Origin: Brasilonema sp. UFV-L1
GTDB taxonomy: Bacteria; Cyanobacteriota; Cyanobacteriia; Cyanobacteriales; Nostocaceae
Direction of reading: 5' to 3'
NCBI RefSeq assembly: GCF_012912105.1
Contig: NZ_QMEA01000001.1
Span: forward strand, 62,001-126,000
Length of the DNA stretch: 64,000 nucleotides
Below the pieces are notes generated by a model. The model saw only the letters and a list, made by a program, of their open reading frames with translations, was not told the DNA's origin and did no database searches. Made by a program: the position numbers and the translations under genes. Below, one piece after another: positions 25,326 through 34,206 of the stretch (position 1 is the first letter of the stretch; each line of letters opens with the position of its first letter).

Positions 25326-26180
25326 ATGAAAGTAGTTTTATTCTGCGGCGGTTTAGGAACAAGATTAAGAGAATATTCCACCAATATTCCTAAGCCGATG
25401 GTTCATATTGGCTATAGACCAATATTGTGGCATGTCATGAAATACTATGCCCACTACGGACACAAAGATTTTATTTTGTGTCTTGGTTATAAAGCAGACG
25501 TTGTCAAAAATTATTTTCTCAATTATGATGAGTGTGTTTCCAATGATTTTACATTACAGGAGGGAGGTAAAAAAATAAAACTTGCTAATAGTGATATCGA
25601 AGATTGGAAAATTACTTTTGTCGATACAGGATTGACTTCAAATATTGGTCAAAGGTTCAAAGCAATTGAGGAATATTTAGAAGGAGAAGAGGTCTTTTTA
25701 GCGAATTATAGTGATGGCTTAACAGATTTACATCTACCTGATATCATCGAAGATTTTCATAAACATAATAAAATAGCTAGTTTTCTGTGCGTCAAACCCT
25801 CACACAGTTTCCATTTAGTTTCAATGCAAGAAAATGGTTTGGTAACTGATATCGAAGATGTCAAAACCTCTGGTATTCGGATAAATGGCGGCTTTTTTGT
25901 TTTTCATAGAGATATCTTTAAATATATCGAGCCTGGAGAAGAGTTGGTTCTCGAACCATTTCAAAGATTAATGAAATTACAACAGCTAGTTGCTTATAAA
26001 TACAACGGCTTTTGGGCTTGTATGGATACTTTTAAAGAGCAACAGCAGTTAGATGATATGTATTGTCAAGGTAATGCTCCTTGGGCAGTTTGGAAGTTAC
26101 TTGAAAGAAAGGCAAAATTTTTAGAATATAGTCCGATTCACCATGTTGCTACTCATTCTATACCCGTGAATTTAGCTTAA
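25326..26180 (+). CDS. rfbF: Glucose-1-phosphate cytidylyltransferase
   Basis: This enzyme makes CDP-glucose from CTP and glucose-1-phosphate, the entry step to CDP-deoxysugars. The nucleotidyltransferase signature FCGGLGTRLREYSTNIPKPM opens the protein, followed by GYRPILWHVMKYY, the LANYSDGLTD metal site and INGGFFVFHRDIF. The length (284 aa) is longer than the usual ~257 by a C-terminal extension. A good AGAGGAAA ribosome site precedes ATG 25326. The normal partner, CDP-glucose 4,6-dehydratase (rfbG), is not in this window, so it must be encoded elsewhere or be replaced by the extended SDR at 22321. Confidence 0.9.
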   Translation: MKVVLFCGGLGTRLREYSTNIPKPMVHIGYRPILWHVMKYYAHYGHKDFILCLGYKADVVKNYFLNYDECVSNDFTLQEGGKKIKLANSDIEDWKITFVDTGLTSNIGQRFKAIEEYLEGEEVFLANYSDGLTDLHLPDIIEDFHKHNKIASFLCVKPSHSFHLVSMQENGLVTDIEDVKTSGIRINGGFFVFHRDIFKYIEPGEELVLEPFQRLMKLQQLVAYKYNGFWACMDTFKEQQQLDDMYCQGNAPWAVWKLLERKAKFLEYSPIHHVATHSIPVNLA

Positions 26181-26290
26181 GAGCAAATACTAATGTATTT
26201 TACAGTAGATGTCTGTTGAGGATATCTACTGTAATTACTGTTTTTAGTAAGTTTATCCAAAGTATTCCCTTGTCTTAAAAAATTAGCAAT

Positions 26291-26944
26291 ATGCTTAAAT
26301 TCAGTTTTGAAGAAACAAGTGATTTAACTTATAAAGTTTTGTGTTTAGGAGCGCATTGTGATGATATCGAAATCGGTTGTGGAGGCACGATATTAAAACT
26401 GGTAGAAAGTTACCCAAATATTAATTTTTACTGGGTTGTTTTTAGTTCAAATACACAAAGAGAAAAAGAAGCTTATAATAGCGCAAATAAGTTTTTAGAA
26501 AAAGTTCAAGACAAGAAAATCTTAATACAACAATTTCAAGATGGGTTTTTCCCTTTCATGGGAAGTGAAATTAAACAATCGTTTGAGCAATTAAAGCGTA
26601 ATTATAATCCTGATATCATTTTTACTCATTCTCGCCATGATTTGCATCAAGACCATCGCTTAATTTCTGATTTGACTTGGAACACATTTAGGAATCATTT
26701 AATTTTAGAGTATGAAATCCCTAAATATGATGGCGATTTAGGAAATCCTAATTTATTTGTTCATTTAAATGAAGAAATTTACCAAGAAAAAGTGAAATAT
26801 ATCCTTGACAGCTTTCCATCACAAAATAGCAAACAATGGTTTACAGAAGAAACCTTTCTATCAATTCTAAGACTGCGAGGAATGGAATCTAATGCACCCA
26901 ATAAATATGCTGAGGCTTTTTATTGTCGCAAAGTCGTTTTTTAG
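26291..26944 (+). CDS. PIG-L family deacetylase
   Basis: A 217-residue LmbE/PIG-L fold protein with the zinc and catalytic motif AHCDDIEIGCGG (about residues 21-32) and the distal HSRHDLHQDHR motif that supplies the third zinc ligand. The family removes N-acetyl groups from GlcNAc-type sugars. In this operon it probably produces a free amino sugar, perhaps for later acylation by the acyltransferases of the neighbouring operon. It is markedly more AT-rich than the genes at either end of the window. ATG 26291 follows a short spacer. Confidence 0.87.
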   Translation: MLKFSFEETSDLTYKVLCLGAHCDDIEIGCGGTILKLVESYPNINFYWVVFSSNTQREKEAYNSANKFLEKVQDKKILIQQFQDGFFPFMGSEIKQSFEQLKRNYNPDIIFTHSRHDLHQDHRLISDLTWNTFRNHLILEYEIPKYDGDLGNPNLFVHLNEEIYQEKVKYILDSFPSQNSKQWFTEETFLSILRLRGMESNAPNKYAEAFYCRKVVF

Positions 26945-27003
26945 CTCGGCTACTCTATTGCTGTTATATTACTGAGAACTTGCACTATTCCCCACAAGAG
27001 GCT

Positions 27004-27059
27004 GAACCTCTGTATTCTCGTTACTGGGCTGCAGCCTGGTAACGAGTGTTGGGAGGTTC
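27004..27059. repeat. Nested palindrome between operon genes
   Basis: An outer GAACCTC/GAGGTTC pair (27004-27010, 27053-27059) encloses an inner CTCGTTAC/GTAACGAG stem (27017-27024, 27039-27046) whose loop GGCTGCAGCC is itself palindromic. It resembles the dispersed hairpins with GTAACGAG ends common between cyanobacterial genes. It lacks a U-tract, so I do not call it a terminator; it could be an mRNA-processing or stabilising hairpin. Confidence 0.6.
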
Positions 27060-27125
27060 TATCTCCCCAGTACCAAAAGCTGAATTCAATTTAGCAACTA
27101 ACAATTTTTATCAAAGGTGAAAAAC

Positions 27126-28442
27126 ATGAACATAACTGATATTAGGCAGAAGCTTAACCCAGATGAAGTTAGCCACCAAATGTACCAGTTTATCACCAAA
27201 TTATATCCTATTTGCCGCTCTATTACTGGCAATGGTTTTCGAGAAACTCTGCATTGGATTGAAAAATATATTCAATTAACTAAGCATGAAGTTCCTACTG
27301 GTACTCAAGTCTTTGATTGGACAGTACCCAGAGAGTGGAATATTAAAGATGCATATATTAAGAATTTGAAAGGAGAAAGAATTATAGACTTTAATAAATC
27401 AAACTTGCATGTTGTCAATTACAGCGTACCGGTTCGGCAAAAGATACTTTTAGAGGAATTAAAGAAACATCTATTTACCCTACCCGAACATCCTGATTGG
27501 ATTCCTTATCGAACTTCATATTATAAGGAAAGCTGGGGCTTTTGTCTCAGTCACAATCAATTCTTGGAACTACAGGATGAAGAGTATGAGGTGTGCATTG
27601 ATTCTTCTCTTGAGAATGGTCATCTCACATATGGCGAGTATTACCTCAAAGGAGAGAAACCAGACGAAGTGCTGATATCATGTCATGCTTGTCATCCATC
27701 ACTTTGTAATGATAATCTCTCTGGTATTTCTCTAGCAACATTTCTGGCAAAATATCTGAGTCAAATAAACCTTTCATATTCTTATCGATTTCTCTTTATT
27801 CCTGGAACTATCGGTTCTATCACTTGGCTTTGCTTAAATGAAAATCACCTTCACAAGATTAAACACGGTTTAGTTTTAACTTGTTTAGGTGATTCGGGTA
27901 AGTCTACTTATAAAAAAAGTCGTCGAGGTGATGCTGAAATTGATAAAGCCGTGACTCATGTCCTCAAGCATTCTCATCAAGATTGTGACATCATAGATTT
28001 CTTTCCTTATGGCTATGACGAACGGCAGTTTTGTTCACCAGCATTTAATTTGCCTGTTGGTTGTTTCATGAGAACGCCGCACAGTTGTTATCCGCAATAT
28101 CATACATCAGCAGACAATTTGGATCTTGTGCAACCTCAGTACCTTGCCGATTCATTCTCTAAGTGTTTGTCAGTTTTACATATTCTAGAAAACAACAAAA
28201 AATACTTAAACCAAAATCCAAAATGTGAACCGCAGTTAGGCAAAAGGGGTTTATATGGTGCAATTGGTGGACAGACGGATACAAAAATGACTGAACTAGC
28301 AATGTTGTGGGTTCTAAATTTATCTGACGGCGAGCATACCTTACTAGATATTGCAGATAGAGCCGGTATGAGTTTTGATTTTATCAATAAGGCAGCAGAT
28401 GCGCTCCTAAAACATGATTTATTAAAAGACAAACCCGAGTAG
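27126..28442 (+). CDS. DUF4910/DUF2172-type aminopeptidase-fold protein
   Basis: The protein resembles the Zn-aminopeptidase-like family often encoded in polysaccharide clusters. It has an N-terminal PICRSITGNGFRETL motif, a metal-site-like ISCHACHPSLCNDNLSG (about residues 184-200), PYGYDERQFCSPAF and MRTPHSCYPQYHTSADNLD, and a winged-helix-like C-terminus (about 365-435). Most candidate metal ligands (His, Asp, Glu, His) are present, so it may be an active hydrolase or deacylase acting on an amino-sugar or peptide substituent. ATG 27126 is preferred over a GTG at 27117 because AAGGTGA sits just upstream. Confidence 0.75.
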   Translation: MNITDIRQKLNPDEVSHQMYQFITKLYPICRSITGNGFRETLHWIEKYIQLTKHEVPTGTQVFDWTVPREWNIKDAYIKNLKGERIIDFNKSNLHVVNYSVPVRQKILLEELKKHLFTLPEHPDWIPYRTSYYKESWGFCLSHNQFLELQDEEYEVCIDSSLENGHLTYGEYYLKGEKPDEVLISCHACHPSLCNDNLSGISLATFLAKYLSQINLSYSYRFLFIPGTIGSITWLCLNENHLHKIKHGLVLTCLGDSGKSTYKKSRRGDAEIDKAVTHVLKHSHQDCDIIDFFPYGYDERQFCSPAFNLPVGCFMRTPHSCYPQYHTSADNLDLVQPQYLADSFSKCLSVLHILENNKKYLNQNPKCEPQLGKRGLYGAIGGQTDTKMTELAMLWVLNLSDGEHTLLDIADRAGMSFDFINKAADALLKHDLLKDKPE

Positions 28443-28498
28443 TCTTTGAGTGCCAGTGTTGTGTACACTAAAGCGTGGAAGCTCATGATTCTTGATAG

Positions 28499-29737
28499 AT
28501 GTCGATGAAGCGTGTTGGTGTCATTGGTGGTGGACAATTAGCATGGATGATGGCAAGTGCTGCCAAAAAGTTAGGAGTTGAATTAGTCGTGCAAACTCCT
28601 AGCCTCAACGATCCAGCTGTACCTGTATCAGCGAAGGATAACGTTTTCGCCCCAATTGATGACGCTGACGCCACAGCGCAATTAGCGAAAAGAACCGATG
28701 TCATCACCTTTGAGAATGAGTTTGTTGATATTGCAGCTTTATCAAAATTGGCAGAACTTGGCGTTTGCTTTCGTCCTAGACTGGAAGCCTTGACTCCCCT
28801 TTTAGATAAATATCATCAACGCTGCTATTTACGTGATTTGGGTTTACCTGTTCCTCGGTTTGTCGCCATAGAGCAAAATTGGCATACAACGACTGAAGTT
28901 ATCTTCGCCTCCCAAATTGGTTTTCCAGCAGTTTTAAAAGCTCGTCGTCACGGTTATGACGGTCAAGGAACTTTTATAATCAGGGAAATAGACAGTTTAA
29001 AGCAAAAGTTAGAATTAGAAAACACAAAAAGTCTTGAAAGTCAATCTAGTTTTTTATTAGAAGAATTGATTCCGTTTGAACGAGAATTAGCCGTGATTGC
29101 AGCGCGTTCTGTAAGTGGCGAAGTCATCACTTACCCAGTTGTAGAAACTCAGCAGGAAGAACAGGTGTGTCGGCGAGTCATTGCACCTGCTGATATTTCA
29201 AAAGACTTGGTTGTTGAAATCGAGAATATTGCCAGCACTTTGCTAAATAGTTTAGGAACTGTGGGAGTTTTTGGTATAGAGTTATTCCTGACGGCTGATG
29301 GTAAAGTGCTGGTGAATGAAGTTGCACCTCGCACTCACAATTCGGGGCATTTCTCGATTGATGCTTGCGAAACTTCTCAATTTGAGCAGCACTTACGAGC
29401 AGTTTGTGGTATGCAATTAGGCAACACAAGCATGATTTGCCCTAGTGCTGTGATGGTTAATCTTTTGGGATATGAAATTTCTCAGAGTGACTACATAACC
29501 AAGCGCCAGCAAATACAGCAGATTCCCCAAGCACGCGTCCACTGGTACGGGAAAACCGAATCGCGCCCTGGGCGCAAACTGGGACATGTCACCGTTTTGC
29601 TGGATACTGAAAATCAGGCTCAAGCGATTGCGATCGCCCCAAACGCCCAAGGTGTCGCTTTGTCTGCTGATGCGGACAACGTCAACCTCGCTTTGGCGAT
29701 CGCCCGAAATATAGAATCTATCTGGTATCCTCAGTGA
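28499..29737 (+). CDS. purK: 5-(carboxyamino)imidazole ribonucleotide synthase
   Basis: PurK uses ATP and bicarbonate to make N5-CAIR from AIR in purine synthesis. The sequence shows the N-terminal GVIGGGQLAWMMASAAKKLG, the ATP-grasp region FPAVLKARRHGYDGQGTF, the FLLEELIPFERELAVI strand and the VNEVAPRTHNSGHF active-site segment. It is full length (412 aa). It begins 56 nt after the DUF4910-like gene and may be read through from the sugar operon, although purK itself is housekeeping. Two ATGs are possible (28499 and 28505). A cyanobacterial 6S RNA gene is normally close to purK; here the two are separated by a mobile island. Confidence 0.93.
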   Translation: MSMKRVGVIGGGQLAWMMASAAKKLGVELVVQTPSLNDPAVPVSAKDNVFAPIDDADATAQLAKRTDVITFENEFVDIAALSKLAELGVCFRPRLEALTPLLDKYHQRCYLRDLGLPVPRFVAIEQNWHTTTEVIFASQIGFPAVLKARRHGYDGQGTFIIREIDSLKQKLELENTKSLESQSSFLLEELIPFERELAVIAARSVSGEVITYPVVETQQEEQVCRRVIAPADISKDLVVEIENIASTLLNSLGTVGVFGIELFLTADGKVLVNEVAPRTHNSGHFSIDACETSQFEQHLRAVCGMQLGNTSMICPSAVMVNLLGYEISQSDYITKRQQIQQIPQARVHWYGKTESRPGRKLGHVTVLLDTENQAQAIAIAPNAQGVALSADADNVNLALAIARNIESIWYPQ

Positions 29738-30056
29738 CGTTCTCCCACCACTGATTCGGAGTACCGAATACAGTGGGGGCTTCCCCAAATCGCTTTGAAG
29801 AAATTTCCTGCTTCTTTGGTCGCACCTAGATAATTAGATTTGCATCCTGTTATCCCCGGTAACGATACCCTTCGGGGAAGGGCTTCGGTCTCGCTGCGCT
29901 AACGCAGTCCCCTCTGTCGGGAAACCCTCCTGCAGGGCTGTCTCACCTCCACAGGCAGTTTTGAGACTCCTGACGCCCCACGGAGTCTTTGTATGTAGCG
30001 AATTTGTAATCAAATTCTATGTTTGTTTTACGTTTCCCAACGTTTGCACTGTTCAC

Positions 30057-30173
30057 GGGGTCTAACACGTACCAAAATCAGCCAGAGAAAGTTTCTAGTT
30101 GATCTGTGTTGCCAACGAGTTATTAATGTTTGAGGGCTGGCTGATTTTGGAGGGGACAAATGCGTCACCTACA
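30057..30173 (-). other. Covarying-stem hairpin element, copy 1
   Basis: Read on the minus strand, this copy has an upstream flank GTGACGCATTTGTCCCCT, a perfect 14-bp inverted repeat (arms 30072-30085 and 30137-30150, CCAAAATCAGCCAG and its complement), a 51-nt loop containing ACAGATCAAC, and the downstream flank TACGTGTTAGACCCC. The same flanks and loop words occur at 34454-34570 and 59164-59274, but the arm sequences differ while staying complementary. There is no reading frame. Confidence 0.75.
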
Positions 30174-30280
30174 ACGTAGTCCGTTTGTGTCAAGTGGTTG
30201 GTCGTCACCAATGTTTTTTTGAGGAGCATTACGCTCTATTGCTATGATTATCGAAAATTTGGGTCTAAAACCCCGTCCTT

Positions 30281-30682
30281 CTAGGACGGCTTTTCCTGCT
30301 CTCGAATATACTGCTTAAGAATTTCGATTGGCGCACCACCCACCGAAGAAACGAAATAACTAGGACTCCAAAGAGCATCCTTACCATAGGGTTTAGGGTA
30401 TCCCGCTTGTCCATAACGACGGCTAGATACCCCCTTTAGTGCGTTTACAATTTGAGAGATAGAAAGCTTAGGTGGAAATTCAATTAAAGCATGAATATGG
30501 TCGGATTCTCCATTGAATTCTTGAACTTGAAAATCCATTTTTTTAGCCACTTCATTAAATGATTTTTCAATGACCATTAGACTTTCAGCAGTGAAAACAG
30601 ACCTACGATACTTGGTTACACAGACCAAGTGAATCTTGAGGTCTGAAACAGAATGTCTTTCTTTACGGAACTGGGTTGTCAT
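30281..30682 (-). CDS. tnpA: IS200/IS605 Y1-type transposase TnpA
   Basis: TnpA is a small HUH transposase that cuts and rejoins single-stranded DNA at the IS ends. This 133-residue copy looks intact: KIHLVCVTKYRRSVF strand, the HUH motif in SDHIHALIEF, the KLSISQIVNALKGVSSR helix and the catalytic Tyr in LKQYIREQ. It is divergent to tnpB and reads into the left-end hairpin. It is the only apparently complete mobility gene of the IS. Confidence 0.92.
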   Translation of the reverse strand: MTTQFRKERHSVSDLKIHLVCVTKYRRSVFTAESLMVIEKSFNEVAKKMDFQVQEFNGESDHIHALIEFPPKLSISQIVNALKGVSSRRYGQAGYPKPYGKDALWSPSYFVSSVGGAPIEILKQYIREQEKPS

Positions 30683-32137
30683 TCGGTACAGACCGATATA
30701 GAATCAAGAGTAGACCAATTCTATCACAAACAATGAAAGCGCGATATCAATACAGATTCTACCCAACAGACCAACAACGACAGAGTTTAGCTCAGTTGTT
30801 TGGGTGTGTCCGTGTGGTCTGGAATGACGCGCTGGCATTTTGTAAGCAGTCTGAAAAGTTGCCAGGGTATAACAAACTTTCAGCTATGTTGACCCAAGCT
30901 AAAAAGACAGAGGATAGAAAATGGTTGTCTGAAGTTTCTTCTGTACCTTTGCAGCAGTCTCTGAGAAACTTAGACGTTGCCTATCGAAACTTTTTCAATT
31001 CTCGTAACGGGAAAAGAAAGGGTGGCAAGATGGGTAATCCTAGATTTAAAAAGAAGACTAATCAACAGTCGGCTGAATTCACCAAGGCAGCATTTTCAGT
31101 TAAGGCGGGATTTGTCTATTTAGCTAAAATTGGTAACTTAAAACCTATTTGGTCGAGAGAATTACCATCTGAACCAAGCTCCTGTACTGTCATAAAAGAT
31201 TGCGCAAATCGTTACTTTATAAGCTTCGTTGTAGAAGTTGAACCCATTGAGATAAATGCTAAAAACCAAAGCATCGGTATTGATTTGGGAATCAAAACTT
31301 TCGCGGTGATGAGTAATGGTGAGAAAGCCCAAAGCCCAAACTATGCTCGTATTGACCGTAAAATCCGTAAATTGCAACGCAAGCTAGCACGTCAACAAAA
31401 AGGATCAAACCGGAGGAATAAAACTCGCATCCGTGTTGCTAAGAAACATCATCAAATTAACGACATTCGTAAGGATTTTCTGCACAATCTATCGACCAAA
31501 GTAGTAAGTGAAAACCAAACTATAGCTTTGGAAGACTTGAATGTGTCGGGTATGCTTAAAAACCGCAAGCTTGCTAGAGTAATTAGTTTGCAAGGTTGGC
31601 GAGAATTTCGGGTGCTATGTGAAGCTAAATCAGACAAACTTGGTAGAACGTTTCATGCGATTAATAGGTGGGAACCCACAAGCCAAATTTGTTCTGACTG
31701 CGGGTTTAGATGGGGTAAAATCGACCTATCTGTTCGTTCAATACTTTGTTGAAATTGTGGTATTGAACAAGATAGAGACGAGAACGCAGCTAAAAATATA
31801 CAAAAAGTCGGGATAGGGCATTGCCACGAGTGCGGTTCGTTCTTAGCTAGGGAAAGGGGACACCCCTTGAAACAGCTAACCTAGAGATCTTCTCTAGAGA
31901 ACTTTCTAAATCATGAGGGTTAAATTCCCTCCAGTGAAATGACCACTGACAGCATCTTGGATAGGCGGGAGAATGGTTATCAAACGTCTAAAGCTCCAAG
32001 AAATGGGGACAAACTAACAGCTTAAGTTGGTGTCAACCCCTAGCAAAGTCATCCATGAACAGGTTACACGAACCTTGTCAAACCCTCACCAATGCCAAAG
32101 CACCAAATTAAGCTGACAGGTGCTAACAATCCAAAAG

Positions 32138-32163
32138 TTTACTGTGATTCGTGAGTCAGTAAA
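32138..32163 (+). other. Candidate EBS1 hairpin of the group II intron
   Basis: TTTACTG and CAGTAAA form a 7-bp stem around a 12-nt loop holding TCGTG (32149-32153). This is complementary to the five tnpB bases just before the intron (31825-31829, CACGA). This is how an exon-binding site 1 is presented in domain I. The assignment is by eye. Confidence 0.6.
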
Positions 32164-32415
32164 GTCATTCAAACCACACCCAGTGGGTAAGGATTTGGGG
32201 GAGTCAAGGGTTCTAAAGATGACGGGAAATGATTAGAAGGAACGAAGTAACTTCTGTAAGACTCTCAGGAAGGTCGAAGCCTGAGCAGTAACCAGCGCAA
32301 GTCTTACACGCAAAAGGATTGTTTCAGAAGCAAACGCCCAACTGTAATGGAAGGGATAAGCTAACGGAAACACTTTTACTTGAATGAAATAGTCTTAAGT
32401 AGTAGACGAAAAACG

Positions 32416-34206
32416 ATGAGCAAGGATAAAACCAAGTATACGAACTGGAGTGAAATCAACTGGCGCAAGCTAGAGAAGAAACTCTGGAAGCTACAAAAGA
32501 GAATATTTCGAGCCAAGAGAGAGCGAAACGTCAAGCAGGTCAAACAGCTTCAGAAACTTTTGGTCAAGAGCTTTGCCGCCAAAACAATAGCAGTAAGAAA
32601 AGTAACCCAAGATAACAGGGGCAAAAGAACGGCGGGTATTGATGGAATAAAATCTATCCCGCCCACTCAAAGGCTAGAACTAGCCAATGAGCTACAAATC
32701 TCACATAAAGCCAAGCCGCTTAGAAGAATTTACATTCCTAAAGCGAACTCGGATGAGAAACGCCCCCTTAGCATTCCTACTATCAACGACAGAGCAGTCC
32801 AAATGCTCGTCAAAATGGCTCTAGAGCCAGAATGGGAAGCAATCTTTGAGCCAAATTCGTATGGTTTCCGACTAGGTAGACAAAGCCACGATGCAATTGA
32901 ACAAATCTTCGGAAGCATTAAAGGAAAACCCAAATGGGTCTTAGATGCCGACATCTCAAAATGTTTTGATAGCATCAATCACAGCTATCTATTGAACAAG
33001 TTAGGGAAATGTCCTAAGAACATTAGAGTACAGATAAAAGCATGGCTCAAGGCAGGATATCTAGAAGGAAAAGAACTATTTCCAACCAAAGAAGGAACAC
33101 CGCAGGGAGGCACTGTGTCGCCACTTCTGGCTAATATTGCCCTTCACGGAATGGAAAATGTCTTGACAGAATGGGTTAAAACATGGAAAGGAAGAAAAGA
33201 TAGAAATCTTGAATCCTTCTCATTCATAAGATACGCAGACGATTTCGTGTGTCTACATGAATCCAAGGAAGTAATAGAAAAAGCCAAGGATATTCTAAGC
33301 GACTTTCTCAAACCAATTGGACTTCAAATAAAACCCGAAAAGACTCAAATAGTTCACACACTGCAAACAAATAAGGGATTCGATTTCCTAGGATTCAACA
33401 TACGACAGTATCAAATCCAAAATGGGAAAACGAACAAACATACAGGAGTTAAAAGGGCATATAAAACCCTGATAAAACCTTCTAAGAAAGCTATCAAGAG
33501 ACATTATGAGAAAATGGCTAACACTGTTAGAAATAACAGAACTGTTAAACAAGAAAACCTCATAAAAATACTCAACCCAATCATTAAAGGGTGGTGTAAC
33601 TACCACTCATCGGCAGTTAGCAGCGAAGTATTCAGCAAACTAGACCACCTAGTATACGGGGTGCTTCGCAGATGGTGTAACAGGAGACATCCGAAAAAAT
33701 CCAAACATTGGATTAAGGACAGATACTATCACCAAGTGGTCACAAAAGATAGCGTGAGAAATTGGGTTTTCAAAGAAGGCAACCAAACACTCTTAGTTCA
33801 CGCGGACACCAAAATCGAAAGGCACATCAAAGTCAAAGGGGAGAAATCTCCATATGACGGTGACACAGTTTACTGGGCTTCCAGATTAGGCAGAAGCAAA
33901 GAACTAGACACATCAACAAGCAAACTCCTAAAACATCAAAAAGGCAAATGTTCACACTGTGGAGCTACTTTCATTGAAGGTGACATCATGGAAATCGACC
34001 ATATACTGCCCAAATCATTAGGCGGGAAAAACTCCTATAACAACCTTCAGTTAATCCACGCTCACTGTCACGACCAAAAGACCTCTGATGACGGCTCACT
34101 CAAACGAGGTATTCATGACAAGAATCAGGTAAGAGAGGAGCGGTATGAAGCGAAAGCCTCAGGTACCGTTTTGCAGACGAGTAGCCATCGCGAGATAGCT
34201 ACTTAG
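32416..34206 (+). CDS. ltrA: Group II intron-encoded reverse transcriptase/maturase/HNH endonuclease
   Basis: This multifunctional protein splices and mobilises its intron. After an N-terminal basic segment (EINWRKLEKKLWKLQKRIF) come the RT domains with PQGGTVSPLLANIALHGME and the catalytic IRYADDFVCL, then the maturase X region (KPSKKAIKRHYEKM, IIKGWCNYHSS). A C-terminal HNH endonuclease has CSHCG, MEIDHILPKSLGGKNSY and LIHAHCHDQK. It looks complete. I start at ATG 32416; a TTG at 32380 extends it by 12 residues. The last ~25 codons run through domain V and stop in domain VI, an overlap I recall from related cyanobacterial introns. Confidence 0.9.
   Translation: MSKDKTKYTNWSEINWRKLEKKLWKLQKRIFRAKRERNVKQVKQLQKLLVKSFAAKTIAVRKVTQDNRGKRTAGIDGIKSIPPTQRLELANELQISHKAKPLRRIYIPKANSDEKRPLSIPTINDRAVQMLVKMALEPEWEAIFEPNSYGFRLGRQSHDAIEQIFGSIKGKPKWVLDADISKCFDSINHSYLLNKLGKCPKNIRVQIKAWLKAGYLEGKELFPTKEGTPQGGTVSPLLANIALHGMENVLTEWVKTWKGRKDRNLESFSFIRYADDFVCLHESKEVIEKAKDILSDFLKPIGLQIKPEKTQIVHTLQTNKGFDFLGFNIRQYQIQNGKTNKHTGVKRAYKTLIKPSKKAIKRHYEKMANTVRNNRTVKQENLIKILNPIIKGWCNYHSSAVSSEVFSKLDHLVYGVLRRWCNRRHPKKSKHWIKDRYYHQVVTKDSVRNWVFKEGNQTLLVHADTKIERHIKVKGEKSPYDGDTVYWASRLGRSKELDTSTSKLLKHQKGKCSHCGATFIEGDIMEIDHILPKSLGGKNSYNNLQLIHAHCHDQKTSDDGSLKRGIHDKNQVREERYEAKASGTVLQTSSHREIAT
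34138..34172 (+). ncRNA. Group II intron domain V
   Basis: This 35-nt hairpin has the AGC catalytic triad near its 5' side (34139-34141), a lower stem GAGCGGUA/UACCGUUUU, an internal bulge and an upper stem closed by a GAAA tetraloop. It is the catalytic core of the intron and lies inside the 3' end of the intron protein's reading frame. A domain VI helix (GUAGC at 34181-34185 with GCUAC at 34198-34202) follows. Confidence 0.85.

Noticed and set aside
27004-27059. Nested palindrome as a transcription terminator
   Set aside because: No T-run follows and it lies between genes of one apparent operon; it resembles dispersed cyanobacterial hairpins.
31750-31752. Programmed readthrough or selenocysteine at the tnpB TGA
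   Set aside because: No SECIS-like hairpin or selenium gene is seen nearby, and a plain nonsense mutation in a transposon gene is far more likely.
32416-34206. Intron protein overlapping domain V taken as a mutation of its stop codon
   Set aside because: Related cyanobacterial intron proteins, as I recall them, also read through domain V with a similar tail, so it seems to be the family's normal layout.
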